Positions 1 through 8,358 of a DNA stretch of 64,000 bases are shown here, piece after piece. Within the stretch, counting starts at the first letter, position 1; each line of letters opens with the position of its first letter. Below the pieces are notes generated by a model. The model was not told where the DNA came from and ran no database searches. It saw nothing but the letters and a program-made list of their open reading frames with translations. A program made the translations under genes and the position numbers. Origin of the DNA: Flavobacterium sp. JAS (GTDB lineage Bacteria; Bacteroidota; Bacteroidia; Flavobacteriales; Flavobacteriaceae); NCBI RefSeq assembly GCF_020991455.1, contig NZ_JAJMOX010000006.1:345205-409204 (forward strand), given 5' to 3'.

Positions 1-203
1 AAAATAAGTATAAATATTACTGTAAAGAAAACAGAATTGGGATTAGCAAAGTTAATTGTGAATCCCATTTGTTTTATTCTTTTTGGAGGGAAGAGTCTTT
101 TATCTTCAGGATTGTAATAAAAAATTCCCCAAATCCAATTGTTTGGATCGTTATGCCATTTATTTTTGGTTTCTTCTGAGGGTTCGTTGTTTCTTATGTT
201 TAC
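1..203 (-). CDS. DUF5808-type small membrane protein, partial (runs off the window start)
   Basis: Reading the minus strand from about 200 down to 1 gives an open frame with NKWHNDPNNWIWGIFYYN, then KRLFPPKR, then GFTINFANP and a hydrophobic stretch. This order (DPxxW.GIFYYNPxDxRxFxPKR, then TxNFANP, then a membrane helix) is the DUF5808 pattern known from small membrane proteins; function unknown. The C-terminus lies outside the window. No in-frame ATG exists upstream of the domain, and the frame stays open into the XRE gene on the other strand, so the start is undetermined: it could be a rare start codon, or a gene that has lost its head. The right boundary given is approximate. Confidence 0.6.
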
Positions 204-222
204 TTTTATTAAAATGTTAATT

Positions 223-561
223 ATGAATAGAATTATAGGAAATAAGCTAAAAATACTGCGACGAGCTAAAAACTTGTCTCAGGAAGAAGTTGCAGATTTT
301 TTAGAAATATCTCAATCTTCGTATGCGCGAATGGAACGAGGGGAAAGTACTTCGTGGGCAAATCATTTTAATAAAATTTGTGAGGTTTTTGAAATAACTC
401 CAGAAGACTTAGTAAAAAAAGAAACTGAAGCTTTGATAGACGAAGAATCCTTAGATGAAATAGGAATGTTTAATGTATACAGAAGAACAATAAAACAATA
501 TGAGTTGCAAATCGAAGACCTAAAGACAATTATTAGACATTTAAATACAGGTAAAAACTAA
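223..561 (+). CDS. XRE-family helix-turn-helix transcriptional regulator
   Basis: A 112-residue protein. Residues about 3-62 form a Cro/C1-type helix-turn-helix: IGNKLKILRRAKNLSQEEVA, then FLEISQSSYARMERGES, the usual recognition-helix pattern. The C-terminal 45 residues look like a short coiled coil (EDLKTIIRHLN), probably for dimerisation. I chose the ATG at 223; a longer frame from 139 begins with 28 residues unlike the family and would overlap the divergent DUF5808 frame more deeply. A strong terminator follows directly. This kind of solitary small XRE protein usually binds DNA as a dimer, but nothing in the sequence names a target. Confidence 0.8.
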   Translation: MNRIIGNKLKILRRAKNLSQEEVADFLEISQSSYARMERGESTSWANHFNKICEVFEITPEDLVKKETEALIDEESLDEIGMFNVYRRTIKQYELQIEDLKTIIRHLNTGKN

Positions 562-592
562 AAAAGGCTTCACAAATCTGTGAAGCCTTTTT
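561..592 (+). terminator. intrinsic terminator after the XRE gene
   Basis: A perfect 14-bp stem (AAAAAGGCTTCACA / TGTGAAGCCTTTTT) with loop AATC begins at the last base of the stop codon and ends in a T run. Confidence 0.85.
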
Positions 593-771
593 AGGAATGC
601 AAAAAGCACTTAATGATTATATTTTTTAATTGTTACGTTTTTGAATGTTCTTTTTATTTAAAAAATAAAAATGTATACTTGTTGTCAATTTAACCACAAG
701 TTAAGATGGAATATTTTCGACAGTCAATTGAGAATATTTTTGATCTAAGAATTTACTAAACCATAATTTAA

Positions 772-3207
772 ATGATTACTAAAATGAAGAAAAACTATTT
801 TTTACTTTTTTTATTGCTTCTGGCTTCCTTGTCAGGAAAAACACAAAATGTATGGAAGAATGTTCAGATAGGTGGAGGGGGTTTTGTATCTGGAATTATT
901 ACCAGTAAAAATGATGCAGATTTAAAATATGCCAGAACTGATGTTGGCGGTGCTTACAGATGGGATGCTGCGAATAAAAAATGGATCTCTTTGCTGGATT
1001 GGCTAAGTATAGATCAGGTTGGTTATTTTGGCGTTGAATCATTGGCAATAGATCCACAAAATAATAATGTGGTCTACTTATTGGTTGGAACCAGTTATTT
1101 TAATAATGGAAAAACGGCTATTTTAAAATCCACAAATAAAGGAAATACATTTACTGAAATTGAAGTGACTTCTAAATTTAAAGCACACGGTAATGGTATG
1201 GGGCGTTCGAATGGTGAACGTTTAGCTGTTGATCCAAATAATTCGAATATTATTTATTGTGGAACCAGAAACAATGGTATTTTTCAAAGTATTGATGCCG
1301 GTTTGACTTGGAATAAATTGTCAGGTTTTCCTGTTACGACAACTTCAAATGCAAATGGGGTATGTTTTGTTGTTTTGGATCCGGCTTCGGTTTCAGGAGG
1401 TAAAACACAAACTATTTATGCCGGGGTTTCACAAGTTGGAGCCTCTAATCTATACAAAAGTCTTGATGGCGGAATTAGCTGGAATGCTGTTTCAGGAGCC
1501 ACAACATCTTATATGCCGCAGCGTGCTGTTTTAGATTCAAATCGATCTTTATTGATTACTTATGCCGACCTGGAAGGACCATGGAACGGAACCCAGGGAA
1601 AAATATCAAAATTAAGCAGTACAGGAATTTTTACAGACATTACGCCGGCTGGTATTACAAGGCCGTTTGGAGGTATTGATGTTGATCCGGTAAATCCACA
1701 ACGATTAATCGCTTCAACGACAAACACATGGTCGTTCCAATATACTACTCCTGGAGGAACAGCTGTATATGGGGATCATTTTTATGTAAGTACAGATGGA
1801 GGAACTAATTGGAGAGATTTAGTTGGTAATTCCGGATTTTTTTTTGAAACTAATGGCTGTACATGGGTTAGCGGTCAGTCAATACACTGGGCAACAGATT
1901 TTAAATTTAACCCGGCAAATACGGCTCAGGCAAGTATTGTTTCAGGAAACGGACTTTTTACTTGCGATGATATTAATGCAGTTAAAACTACCTGGAAATT
2001 TGATGCAATCGGTATTGAAGAATCAGTTCCTTTAGATTTAATAAGTATACCATCTGGTCCGTTAATGAGTGTAATTGGTGATTTTGACGGATTTAAACAT
2101 ACAGATGTAACTGTTTTTGCTCCACAACATGCTCCGACTATGGGTACTTCAACTTCTATTTCGTATGCTGCAGGAAACACAAATAAAATTGTGAGGTTAG
2201 GGGAGTTCATGTATTATTCTGGAAATCAAGGTGCAACATGGACCAAAACTACAGCGGCCTTAATGGGACAAAAAGGAAGGGCAGCCTTGTCTTATGATGG
2301 TAATACCATTTTGCATTGTCCCGCCGGTTCAACAAGTACATATCGTTCTGTTGATAACGGAACTACATGGACAACCTGTAAAGGTATAAGTGTTAGTGAT
2401 GCAATCCCGGTTTCTGATCAGGTAACCAATAATAAGTTTTATGTTTATGATCAATCAACAGGATTAATGATGATTAGTACTGATGGAGGGGTTAATTTTG
2501 CTTCTGCAGGTAATGCCGGTTCAGGAGGTTCACAATTAATTCGAACTGTTCCGGGTAATGCAGGACACATCTGGATTGCAATGAGTGGCGGCGGTTTAAA
2601 ACGTTCAATTGATGGTGGTCTCACTTTTGTTGTTCCTTCAGTAAATGTAACAGCTGCGTCAGCTGTAGGGATTGGTAAAGCAGCTCCTGGAAAAACATAT
2701 CCTTCTATATATATTTGGGGAACAGTAAATGGAGTTACGGGTGTGTTTCGTTCTATTGATGAAGGCATTACATGGCTTCGTGTAAATGATGATGCGTATG
2801 AGTTTGGCGGAACAGGAAATGGTAATTTTGTAATTGGTGATATGAATACTTTTGGCAGGGTTTATATGAGTACCGTAGGAAGAGGAATTGTTTACACCGA
2901 CAAAGATGCAAATCTTGGGATTTCTGATAACGAATTTAAAAATGATACTCAGATATTCTCTGTAAAAGCGCATCCTAATCCAATGAAAGATTATGTGGTA
3001 TTAGAACTGCCTGATTATATAAACGGAACTCTGGTTAATATTCAGGTTTATGATTTATTAGGGAAATTGATAAAGCAAGATATGTATACAGTTTCAAATA
3101 ATACTGTGACATTGTTCTCTGATGATTTATCAAATCAACATGGTGTATTATTGGTAAAAGTAAAAACCAGCAACGGAAAATCAGGTATTGTAAAAATTAT
3201 AAAATAA
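772..3207 (+). CDS. secreted GH74-type xyloglucanase-like glycoside hydrolase with T9SS sorting domain
   Basis: An 811-residue protein. The N-terminus (MKKNYFLLFLLLLASLSG) is a signal peptide; ATGs at 772 and 784 are both possible starts. The mature part opens with NVQIGGGGFVSGI and YARTDVGGAYRWD, the hallmark of GH74 seven-bladed propeller endo-xyloglucanases, followed by repeated sialidase/BNR-like words (STNKGNTF, SIDAGLTWN, STDGGTNW, SVDNGTTW, SIDEGITW). In GH74 the Asp of RTDVGG and a second Asp near IGDFDGF are the expected catalytic pair; this is assigned by motif only. The last 75 residues (AHPNPMKDYVVLEL ... VYDLLGKLI ... GIVKIIK) are a type A T9SS C-terminal sorting domain. The enzyme is probably secreted or surface-bound and degrades plant xyloglucan. 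It stands alone, without SusCD or other CAZyme neighbours. Confidence 0.85.
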   Translation: MITKMKKNYFLLFLLLLASLSGKTQNVWKNVQIGGGGFVSGIITSKNDADLKYARTDVGGAYRWDAANKKWISLLDWLSIDQVGYFGVESLAIDPQNNNVVYLLVGTSYFNNGKTAILKSTNKGNTFTEIEVTSKFKAHGNGMGRSNGERLAVDPNNSNIIYCGTRNNGIFQSIDAGLTWNKLSGFPVTTTSNANGVCFVVLDPASVSGGKTQTIYAGVSQVGASNLYKSLDGGISWNAVSGATTSYMPQRAVLDSNRSLLITYADLEGPWNGTQGKISKLSSTGIFTDITPAGITRPFGGIDVDPVNPQRLIASTTNTWSFQYTTPGGTAVYGDHFYVSTDGGTNWRDLVGNSGFFFETNGCTWVSGQSIHWATDFKFNPANTAQASIVSGNGLFTCDDINAVKTTWKFDAIGIEESVPLDLISIPSGPLMSVIGDFDGFKHTDVTVFAPQHAPTMGTSTSISYAAGNTNKIVRLGEFMYYSGNQGATWTKTTAALMGQKGRAALSYDGNTILHCPAGSTSTYRSVDNGTTWTTCKGISVSDAIPVSDQVTNNKFYVYDQSTGLMMISTDGGVNFASAGNAGSGGSQLIRTVPGNAGHIWIAMSGGGLKRSIDGGLTFVVPSVNVTAASAVGIGKAAPGKTYPSIYIWGTVNGVTGVFRSIDEGITWLRVNDDAYEFGGTGNGNFVIGDMNTFGRVYMSTVGRGIVYTDKDANLGISDNEFKNDTQIFSVKAHPNPMKDYVVLELPDYINGTLVNIQVYDLLGKLIKQDMYTVSNNTVTLFSDDLSNQHGVLLVKVKTSNGKSGIVKIIK

Positions 3208-3237
3208 AAATACCTTTTTTGAATTGGTTGATTAAAA

Positions 3238-3273
3238 AAATAAAGGCCTCACTTTTTGGTGAGACCTTTATTT
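3238..3273. terminator. bidirectional terminator between convergent GH74 and aspartate kinase genes
   Basis: Arms AAATAAAGGCCTCAC (3238-3252) and GTGAGACCTTTATTT (3259-3273) pair with one C-A mismatch. A/T tracts on both sides can serve the convergent genes. Confidence 0.75.
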
Positions 3274-3308
3274 CTTATGCTGAATTTAATAATATAACCT
3301 GTCTAAAG

Positions 3309-4568
3309 CTAATTGATCTCTTTAGTTACAATTTGCATTGTTTCTCTACTCACTTGTTTTAGTAGAACTTCTTTGTTTTCTTCAACCGTTTGAGCGGCTT
3401 GTTCAGTAAAGTGACGAATGGTGTATAAAGTTACATTTTCGCTATAATCTACTTTGAATTTTTTCGAAAGTATCGCATTCAATTCGCTGAAATTCTCAAA
3501 TTTATCTTCAACACAAACAGAAAAACTAATAGCAGAATTCTGAATTAAGTTAACTTTGATTTTGAATTCATGAAATAAAGCAAAAATCTCACTGATGTTT
3601 TCTTCCATTATAAAAGAGAAATCAATTGATGAAAGCGAAATCAAAAGTTGATTTCTTTTTACGATAAAACAAGGATATTGTGGTTCTAAATCAACACCTT
3701 TAGAAACACAAGTTCCTTTTAATAATGGATTGATAAAAGATTTTACATATAACGGAATTTCTTTTTTCTGTAACGGCTGTAATGTTTTTGGGTGAATAAC
3801 CGTTGCACCATAAAAAGCTAATTCGATTGCTTCACGATACGAGATTTGGTTTAACAAACTTGCATTTTCAAAATAACGGGGATCGGCATTCATAACTCCA
3901 GGAACGTCTTTCCAGATTGTAACACTTTCGGCATTTAAGCAATAAGCAAAAATTCCCGCAGTATAATCAGAACCTTCACGGCCAAGAGTTGTTGTAAAGT
4001 TGTTTTCGTCGGCACCTAAAAATCCCTGAGTGATGTTTAATATTTTGCGTTTTACATTTTTACTGATCAGTTGTTGCGTAGTTTCCCAGTCAACTTCAGC
4101 ATCTCTGTAATTTGCGTTTGTTTTAATGAAATTACGAACGTCCAGCCATTGCGTTTGGATTCCCATAAAATTCATGAAATGACTTAGAATAGTAGTCGAA
4201 ATTAATTCTCCAAAACTCACAATCTGATCGTAAACAAAATTGTAATTAGGAGATTTATTATGTGCCAAAAAGTATTCTAACTCTGAAAATTGAGCATTTA
4301 CAGCAGTAAAAACGGCATGTTTTTCATCTTCAAATAAATCTAATAAGATTTGATTGTGATATTTTTTTATTTCTTGTACAGAAGAATTTAACTCTGCCGA
4401 TTTATCAAAATAATTCTTGATAACAACCTCAAGAGCATTTGTAGTTTTTCCCATAGCCGAAACTACCAAAATTACATCTTCGTAACCTACTTTTTGTAAA
4501 ACGTCATATACGTTTTTAATTCCATCGGCATCTTTTACAGATGCTCCACCAAATTTAAATACTCTCAT
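3309..4568 (-). CDS. lysC: aspartate kinase (monofunctional)
   Basis: A 419-residue protein that phosphorylates L-aspartate, the first step of the Lys/Thr/Met/diaminopimelate branch. It starts with MRVFKFGGASVKDADGI (the KFGGxS nucleotide motif) and carries VVSAMGKTTNAL and LGREGSDYTAGIFAYCL, where the family binds aspartate and ATP. The C-terminal 120 residues are a reduced ACT region (ISLSSIDFSFIMEENISEIF ... NLIQNSAISFSVCVED), the usual seat of feedback inhibition. No homoserine dehydrogenase domain is fused. The lysC symbol rests on the family, since Bacteroidota often have more than one aspartokinase. It is transcribed alone, convergent with the GH74 gene. Confidence 0.93.
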   Translation of the reverse strand: MRVFKFGGASVKDADGIKNVYDVLQKVGYEDVILVVSAMGKTTNALEVVIKNYFDKSAELNSSVQEIKKYHNQILLDLFEDEKHAVFTAVNAQFSELEYFLAHNKSPNYNFVYDQIVSFGELISTTILSHFMNFMGIQTQWLDVRNFIKTNANYRDAEVDWETTQQLISKNVKRKILNITQGFLGADENNFTTTLGREGSDYTAGIFAYCLNAESVTIWKDVPGVMNADPRYFENASLLNQISYREAIELAFYGATVIHPKTLQPLQKKEIPLYVKSFINPLLKGTCVSKGVDLEPQYPCFIVKRNQLLISLSSIDFSFIMEENISEIFALFHEFKIKVNLIQNSAISFSVCVEDKFENFSELNAILSKKFKVDYSENVTLYTIRHFTEQAAQTVEENKEVLLKQVSRETMQIVTKEIN

Positions 4569-4640
4569 TTTTAATTTTAGATTTCAGGTTTTAGATTTCA
4601 GATTCGGGGTTTGAATGAAATCTTATTTTGTTTTATTTTT

Positions 4641-4700
4641 TGCCACGAATTTCACGAATTGGCACGAATTAATTAGTGTAGATTCGTGAAATTCGTGGCA
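4641..4700. repeat. intergenic inverted repeat, family A (GCCACGAATTTCACGAAT)
   Basis: Perfect 19-bp arms (4641-4659 and 4682-4700) flank a 22-base spacer. Related copies lie at 33493-33552 and 39062-39133. The copies share the GCCACGAATT...AATTCGTGGC ends but differ in spacer. It sits in the spacer between aspartate kinase and the upstream GNAT gene. Confidence 0.85.
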
Positions 4701-4736
4701 AACAGACACAGATTTTAAATCATTTTAATTGTAATA

Positions 4737-4754
4737 TCCCGATAGCTATCGGGA
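4737..4754. repeat. 18-bp palindrome TCCCGATAGCTATCGGGA
   Basis: A perfect palindrome just past the stop of the GNAT gene on the minus strand. The identical 18-mer recurs at 10352-10369. It could act as a terminator stem or a dispersed repeat; no T run follows on the minus strand. Confidence 0.8.
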
Positions 4755-4768
4755 GTGGCAAATACTTT

Positions 4769-5257
4769 TTATTTTTTTTCTAAAAACGTATTAATTCCGC
4801 TTTCGTCCATTTGAACAACTCTCCATTCTTCGAGAATCTTTGCACCTGAATTCTCATAGAATTTAACTGCCGGAGTATTCCAATCCAGAACATTCCAGTC
4901 TATTCTTCTAACGTTGTCTCTTTTTCCTTGTTTCATAATCTCAGAATAAAGTGCAGATCCTAATCCGGTACCGCGCATTTTTTCTTTAACTACTAAATCT
5001 TCAAGGTGTATTGTTTTTCCTTTCCAGGTAGAATAGCGGTAATAATATACAGCCATTCCAACGATTTCTTTTTCTTGTTTATCGTTTTCAATTTCTGCTA
5101 CAAAAACATGAAACAATGGTTTTTCGCCAAAACCGTCGCGAACTAAATCTTCCTCAGTTATAACAACTGCATCAGGTTCTTTTTCGAATATTGCCAGCTC
5201 CTGTATTAATCCTAAAACCGATTTCATGTCTTCGGGATTTCCTTTTCTAATATTCAT
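4769..5257 (-). CDS. GNAT-family N-acetyltransferase (SSAT/thialysine acetyltransferase-like)
   Basis: A 162-residue single GNAT domain using acetyl-CoA. MNIRKGNPEDMKSVLGLIQ is the usual first strand and helix. HLEDLVVKEKMRGTGLGSAL contains the acetyl-CoA pyrophosphate loop (RGTGLGS), and RIDWNVLDWNTPAVKFYENS is the C-terminal signature seen in spermidine/spermine and thialysine acetyltransferases. The substrate may therefore be a polyamine or lysine analogue, but this is inferred from family resemblance only. The gene is divergent from fbp across 265 bases. Confidence 0.85.
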   Translation of the reverse strand: MNIRKGNPEDMKSVLGLIQELAIFEKEPDAVVITEEDLVRDGFGEKPLFHVFVAEIENDKQEKEIVGMAVYYYRYSTWKGKTIHLEDLVVKEKMRGTGLGSALYSEIMKQGKRDNVRRIDWNVLDWNTPAVKFYENSGAKILEEWRVVQMDESGINTFLEKK

Positions 5258-5317
5258 ATTGTTGCAATTTATTTTATAGGTCCTATATAGTATTGCTTTT
5301 TTGTTTTTAAGACGTTT

Positions 5318-5329
5318 GTTTGCGCAAAC
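5318..5329. promoter_or_regulatory. palindrome GTTTGCGCAAAC between divergent GNAT and fbp genes
   Basis: A perfect 12-bp palindrome in the 265-base spacer between two divergent genes, placed as an operator for a dimeric regulator might be. No regulator is identified, and it could be chance. The rest of the spacer is AT-rich and holds no other clear element. Confidence 0.3.
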
Positions 5330-5522
5330 GAATCCTTTAGAGCAATTTCATATATTCTTATTATTAATCAGTTATAAGCTAAAAAAGCGTGTTTTTTGTG
5401 TGTACTTTTTGACTTTATTTAGCAAATATACAATAGTAGCAAACTAACAAAATAATTTTTAAATCATTCTCACAAAATAAACGATATTTGTGACTTAAAA
5501 ATAAATCTACAACGATATAGTA

Positions 5523-6530
5523 ATGGAAGAACGCAATAAAACACTGGGAGAGTTTATTATTGAGAACCAAAAAGCATTTCAGTATTCGTCGGGAGAGCTT
5601 TCCCGAATTATCAACTCTATACGTTTGGCGGCAAAAGTCGTAAACTATAAAGTAAACAAAGCTGGTTTAGTTGACATCATTGGCGCCGCAGGCGAGCAAA
5701 ATGTTCAAGGAGAAGATCAGCAAAAATTAGATGTGTATGCAAACGAAGTATTTATCCAGACGTTAATAAACCGTGAGATTGTCTGTGGAATTGCTTCAGA
5801 AGAAAACGACGATTTTATTACTGTTCAGGGGAGCGACAACAGTCATAATAATAAGTACGTGATCTTAATGGATCCGCTTGACGGATCTTCAAACATTGAT
5901 GTAAATGTTTCTGTGGGAACTATTTTTTCAGTTTTCAGAAGAATTACACCAATTGGAACTCCGGTAACAAGCGAGGATTTTTTACAACCAGGAGTTAATC
6001 AGGTAGCAGCAGGATATGTAATTTATGGAACTTCGACAATGTTGGTTTACACCACAGGTCATGGCGTAAATGGATTTACATTAAACCCGGCTATCGGAAC
6101 ATTTTATTTATCACATCCGAATATGAAATTTCCGAAAGACGGAAATATATATTCAGTGAATGAAGGAAATTATGTTCACTTTCCGCAAGGAGTAAAAAAC
6201 TACATTAAATATTGTCAGCGCGAAGAAGAAGACAGACCTTATACTTCAAGATATATAGGAAGTTTGGTTTCTGATTTTCATCGAAATATGATCAAAGGCG
6301 GAATTTATTTATACCCAACAAGTTCAAAAGCACCAAAAGGGAAATTACGTTTATTATATGAATGTAATCCGATGGCGTTTATTGCGGAACAAGCGGGAGG
6401 AAAAGCGACAGATGGTTTTGGAAGAATTATGGAAATCCTGCCTACTGAATTGCATCAAAGAGTTCCGTTTTTCTGCGGAAGTTATAATATGGTAGAAAAA
6501 GCCGAAGAATTTATGGCAGAAGCTGAGTAG
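5523..6530 (+). CDS. fbp: class I fructose-1,6-bisphosphatase
   Basis: A 335-residue enzyme that converts fructose-1,6-bisphosphate to fructose-6-phosphate in gluconeogenesis. It has the metal-site signature [20 protein letters not shown], an upstream GIASEENDD (metal-binding Glu), and [20 protein letters not shown] plus [20 protein letters not shown] in the substrate and metal pocket. Length and motif order match the FBPase class I family over its whole length. It is monocistronic: the divergent GNAT gene lies upstream and two hairpins follow. Confidence 0.95.
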   Translation: MEERNKTLGEFIIENQKAFQYSSGELSRIINSIRLAAKVVNYKVNKAGLVDIIGAAGEQNVQGEDQQKLDVYANEVFIQTLINREIVCGIASEENDDFITVQGSDNSHNNKYVILMDPLDGSSNIDVNVSVGTIFSVFRRITPIGTPVTSEDFLQPGVNQVAAGYVIYGTSTMLVYTTGHGVNGFTLNPAIGTFYLSHPNMKFPKDGNIYSVNEGNYVHFPQGVKNYIKYCQREEEDRPYTSRYIGSLVSDFHRNMIKGGIYLYPTSSKAPKGKLRLLYECNPMAFIAEQAGGKATDGFGRIMEILPTELHQRVPFFCGSYNMVEKAEEFMAEAE

Positions 6531-6572
6531 TTTTTAATCTTAGTTTTCAGTCTTAGTTTTTAGTTACAGTTC

Positions 6573-6605
6573 AAACCCGACAGGTTTTTAAAACCTGTCG
6601 GGTTT
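6573..6605 (+). terminator. hairpin after fbp (AAACCCGACAGGTTT...)
   Basis: A near-perfect long stem, AAACCCGACAGGTTT pairing with AAACCTGTCGGGTTT, with almost no loop. Either a terminator or an AT/GC-clamped intergenic hairpin. Confidence 0.65.
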
Positions 6606-6641
6606 ATTTCTTAACCACGTTTTAGTTTTAATAAGAAACAA

Positions 6642-6678
6642 AAAAAACCGGCAGATTTTAAAAATCAGCCGGTTTTTT
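6642..6678. terminator. bidirectional terminator between fbp and the TerB-like gene
   Basis: The stem AAAAAACCGGC-A-GATTTT / AAAATC-A-GCCGGTTTTTT has one mismatch and A/T tracts on both sides. It lies between convergent transcripts. Confidence 0.8.
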
Positions 6679-6726
6679 AATTTTTATATTAAGTTTAAAG
6701 TTTCAGTTCAAAACTGAAAACATATA

Positions 6727-7158
6727 CTATTTATGCATGTGTTGCATTTCATAAACAAAAGTATCACCGTCTACTTTTTTGTCGACTAATGATAATGCTT
6801 TTGCAATGATATAATTTACGTTACTTGGAGTAAATCCTAAAGCAATACCTAATTTTCTTAACATTACTTCTTGTTGGTCTTCAAGATGGTGATCAACATG
6901 CACCATTCGGGTTAAATCATATAAACGCTCTAAACGCTGTACATGCAAATAAGGAGGGTTGATAGGATATTTTAAAGGGTCGTTAAGAATTTCTTCGTAT
7001 TCAGTTTCTGAAATTTCTAAACGTGCAGCTAATTTGTCCAAGAATTTTTTTTCTTCAGGATGTACTATTCCATCTGCTAATGCTACACGAACAATAGCTG
7101 AAAAGTGACCTTTGTTTCTTTGTTTGAATTCGCTATCAAATAAATCTGAAAATGACAT
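6727..7158 (-). CDS. TerB-like (tellurite resistance TerB/DjlA N-terminal fold) protein
   Basis: A 143-residue all-helical protein. HFSAIVRVALADGIVHPEEKKFL carries the TerB signature (an acidic D-G-x-x-x-x-E-E turn that may bind metal), and the second half repeats the helical pair around VHVDHHLEDQQEVMLRKL. It has no signal peptide or membrane helix, so it is probably cytoplasmic. Stand-alone TerB domains are common in Bacteroidota. No other ter genes are nearby, so I do not infer tellurite resistance. Confidence 0.75.
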   Translation of the reverse strand: MSFSDLFDSEFKQRNKGHFSAIVRVALADGIVHPEEKKFLDKLAARLEISETEYEEILNDPLKYPINPPYLHVQRLERLYDLTRMVHVDHHLEDQQEVMLRKLGIALGFTPSNVNYIIAKALSLVDKKVDGDTFVYEMQHMHK

Positions 7159-7327
7159 AATTATGGTTTTTTTTATCCAACAAAGATAAATCTTATTTTA
7201 ATTTAACATTTTAAATTTCTCATAAAATTTAACTTATTTTTATTCGTTGTTTAAATAGTGGACTTTATTAATTTTTCAAAATAAATCGTAAGTTTACAAC
7301 CCCTAATCAATTAATATTATTGCCCCT

Positions 7328-7921
7328 ATGTCAGATTTTTGGATTTATTTTCAAATAGGATTGAAGCATGTTCTGGATATTCACGCTTACGATCACGTTC
7401 TTTTTTTAATAGCATTAACAGTTCCTTATTTATTTAAGGATTGGAAACGTATTTTGCTTTTGGTCTCTGTTTTTACAGTGGGTCACACCTTAGCCTTATT
7501 GCTTTCTGTTTATGGGATTGTTGCCATAAAAGTAAATATTGTAGAGTTTTTAATTCCGATTACGATTTTAGTAACAGCCTTTTTTCATCTTCTTACAGCG
7601 GGGAAAACCTCGAAGAATGATGGTGTGAATCTGATCTTTTTTGTAACCTTGTTTTTCGGGATTATACACGGACTTGGATTCTCAAATTATTTTAAGACTA
7701 TTTTGGGAGGGTCACCAAGCTCAAAATTACTACCTTTAGGAGAATTTGCACTAGGTATCGAAGCTGCGCAATTAGTTGTAGTTTTTGTGGTCTTAGTTAT
7801 ATCATATATTGTACAAACGATCTTTCGTTTTTCAAAACGCGACTGGGCGCTTGTAATGTCGGCTTTTATCATTGGAGTTGTGATTCCGATGATTATTGAA
7901 AGCCCAATTTGGAACAGATAA
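7328..7921 (+). CDS. HupE/UreJ-family membrane protein
   Basis: A 197-residue protein with about six membrane segments. Family signatures are the His-rich loops GLKHVLDIHAYDHVLFLIAL, FTVGHTLALLL and FFGIIHGLGFSNYF. HupE/UreJ proteins are linked to nickel or cobalt uptake, but no hydrogenase or urease gene is near, so substrate and role are open. It is the first gene of a tight run: the dCMP deaminase-like gene starts 5 bases after its stop and the S41 protease gene abuts that one. Confidence 0.85.
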   Translation: MSDFWIYFQIGLKHVLDIHAYDHVLFLIALTVPYLFKDWKRILLLVSVFTVGHTLALLLSVYGIVAIKVNIVEFLIPITILVTAFFHLLTAGKTSKNDGVNLIFFVTLFFGIIHGLGFSNYFKTILGGSPSSKLLPLGEFALGIEAAQLVVVFVVLVISYIVQTIFRFSKRDWALVMSAFIIGVVIPMIIESPIWNR

Positions 7922-7926
7922 ATTAA

Positions 7927-8358
7927 ATGAAGCTAAAGAAATTAAATAAATACGATAAAGCGTATTTGCGTATTGCAAAAGAGTGGGGTTTACTCTCGTA
8001 TTGCAAGCGAAAACAAGTTGGAGCAATTATCGTAAAAGATAGAATGATTATTTCTGATGGATATAACGGCACACCATCCGGATTTGAAAATTGCTGTGAA
8101 GACGAAGACGGATTAACGCGTTGGGATGTTTTGCATGCTGAAGCAAATGCGATTTTAAAGGTTGCCCGATCAACTCAGTCCTGCGAAGGAGCAACGTTAT
8201 ATATTACGCTTTCGCCTTGCAAGGAATGCAGTAAATTGATTCATCAATCCGGAATAAAAAGAGTGGTATATCATAACGGATATCGTGATGATTCCGGGAT
8301 TCAGTTTTTATTAAAAGCCGGTGTTGAGGTTGAACATATTCCTGTTTTAGAAGAGTAG
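7927..8358 (+). CDS. deoxycytidylate deaminase-family protein (ComEB-like)
   Basis: A 143-residue zinc-dependent deaminase. The motif HAEANAIL (His ligand and catalytic Glu) and LSPCKECSKLI (two Cys ligands) define the cytidine/deoxycytidylate deaminase fold, and DGYNGTPSGFENC matches the dCMP deaminase branch. The predicted reaction is dCMP to dUMP for dTMP supply. A ComEB-like label would be by homology only; a competence role is not implied. It lies inside the HupE-S41 operon, with its TAG followed at once by the next ATG. Confidence 0.88.
   Translation: MKLKKLNKYDKAYLRIAKEWGLLSYCKRKQVGAIIVKDRMIISDGYNGTPSGFENCCEDEDGLTRWDVLHAEANAILKVARSTQSCEGATLYITLSPCKECSKLIHQSGIKRVVYHNGYRDDSGIQFLLKAGVEVEHIPVLEE

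Noticed and set aside
6727..7158. A tellurite resistance locus
   Set aside because: Only a TerB-like domain is present; no terC, terD or other ter genes.
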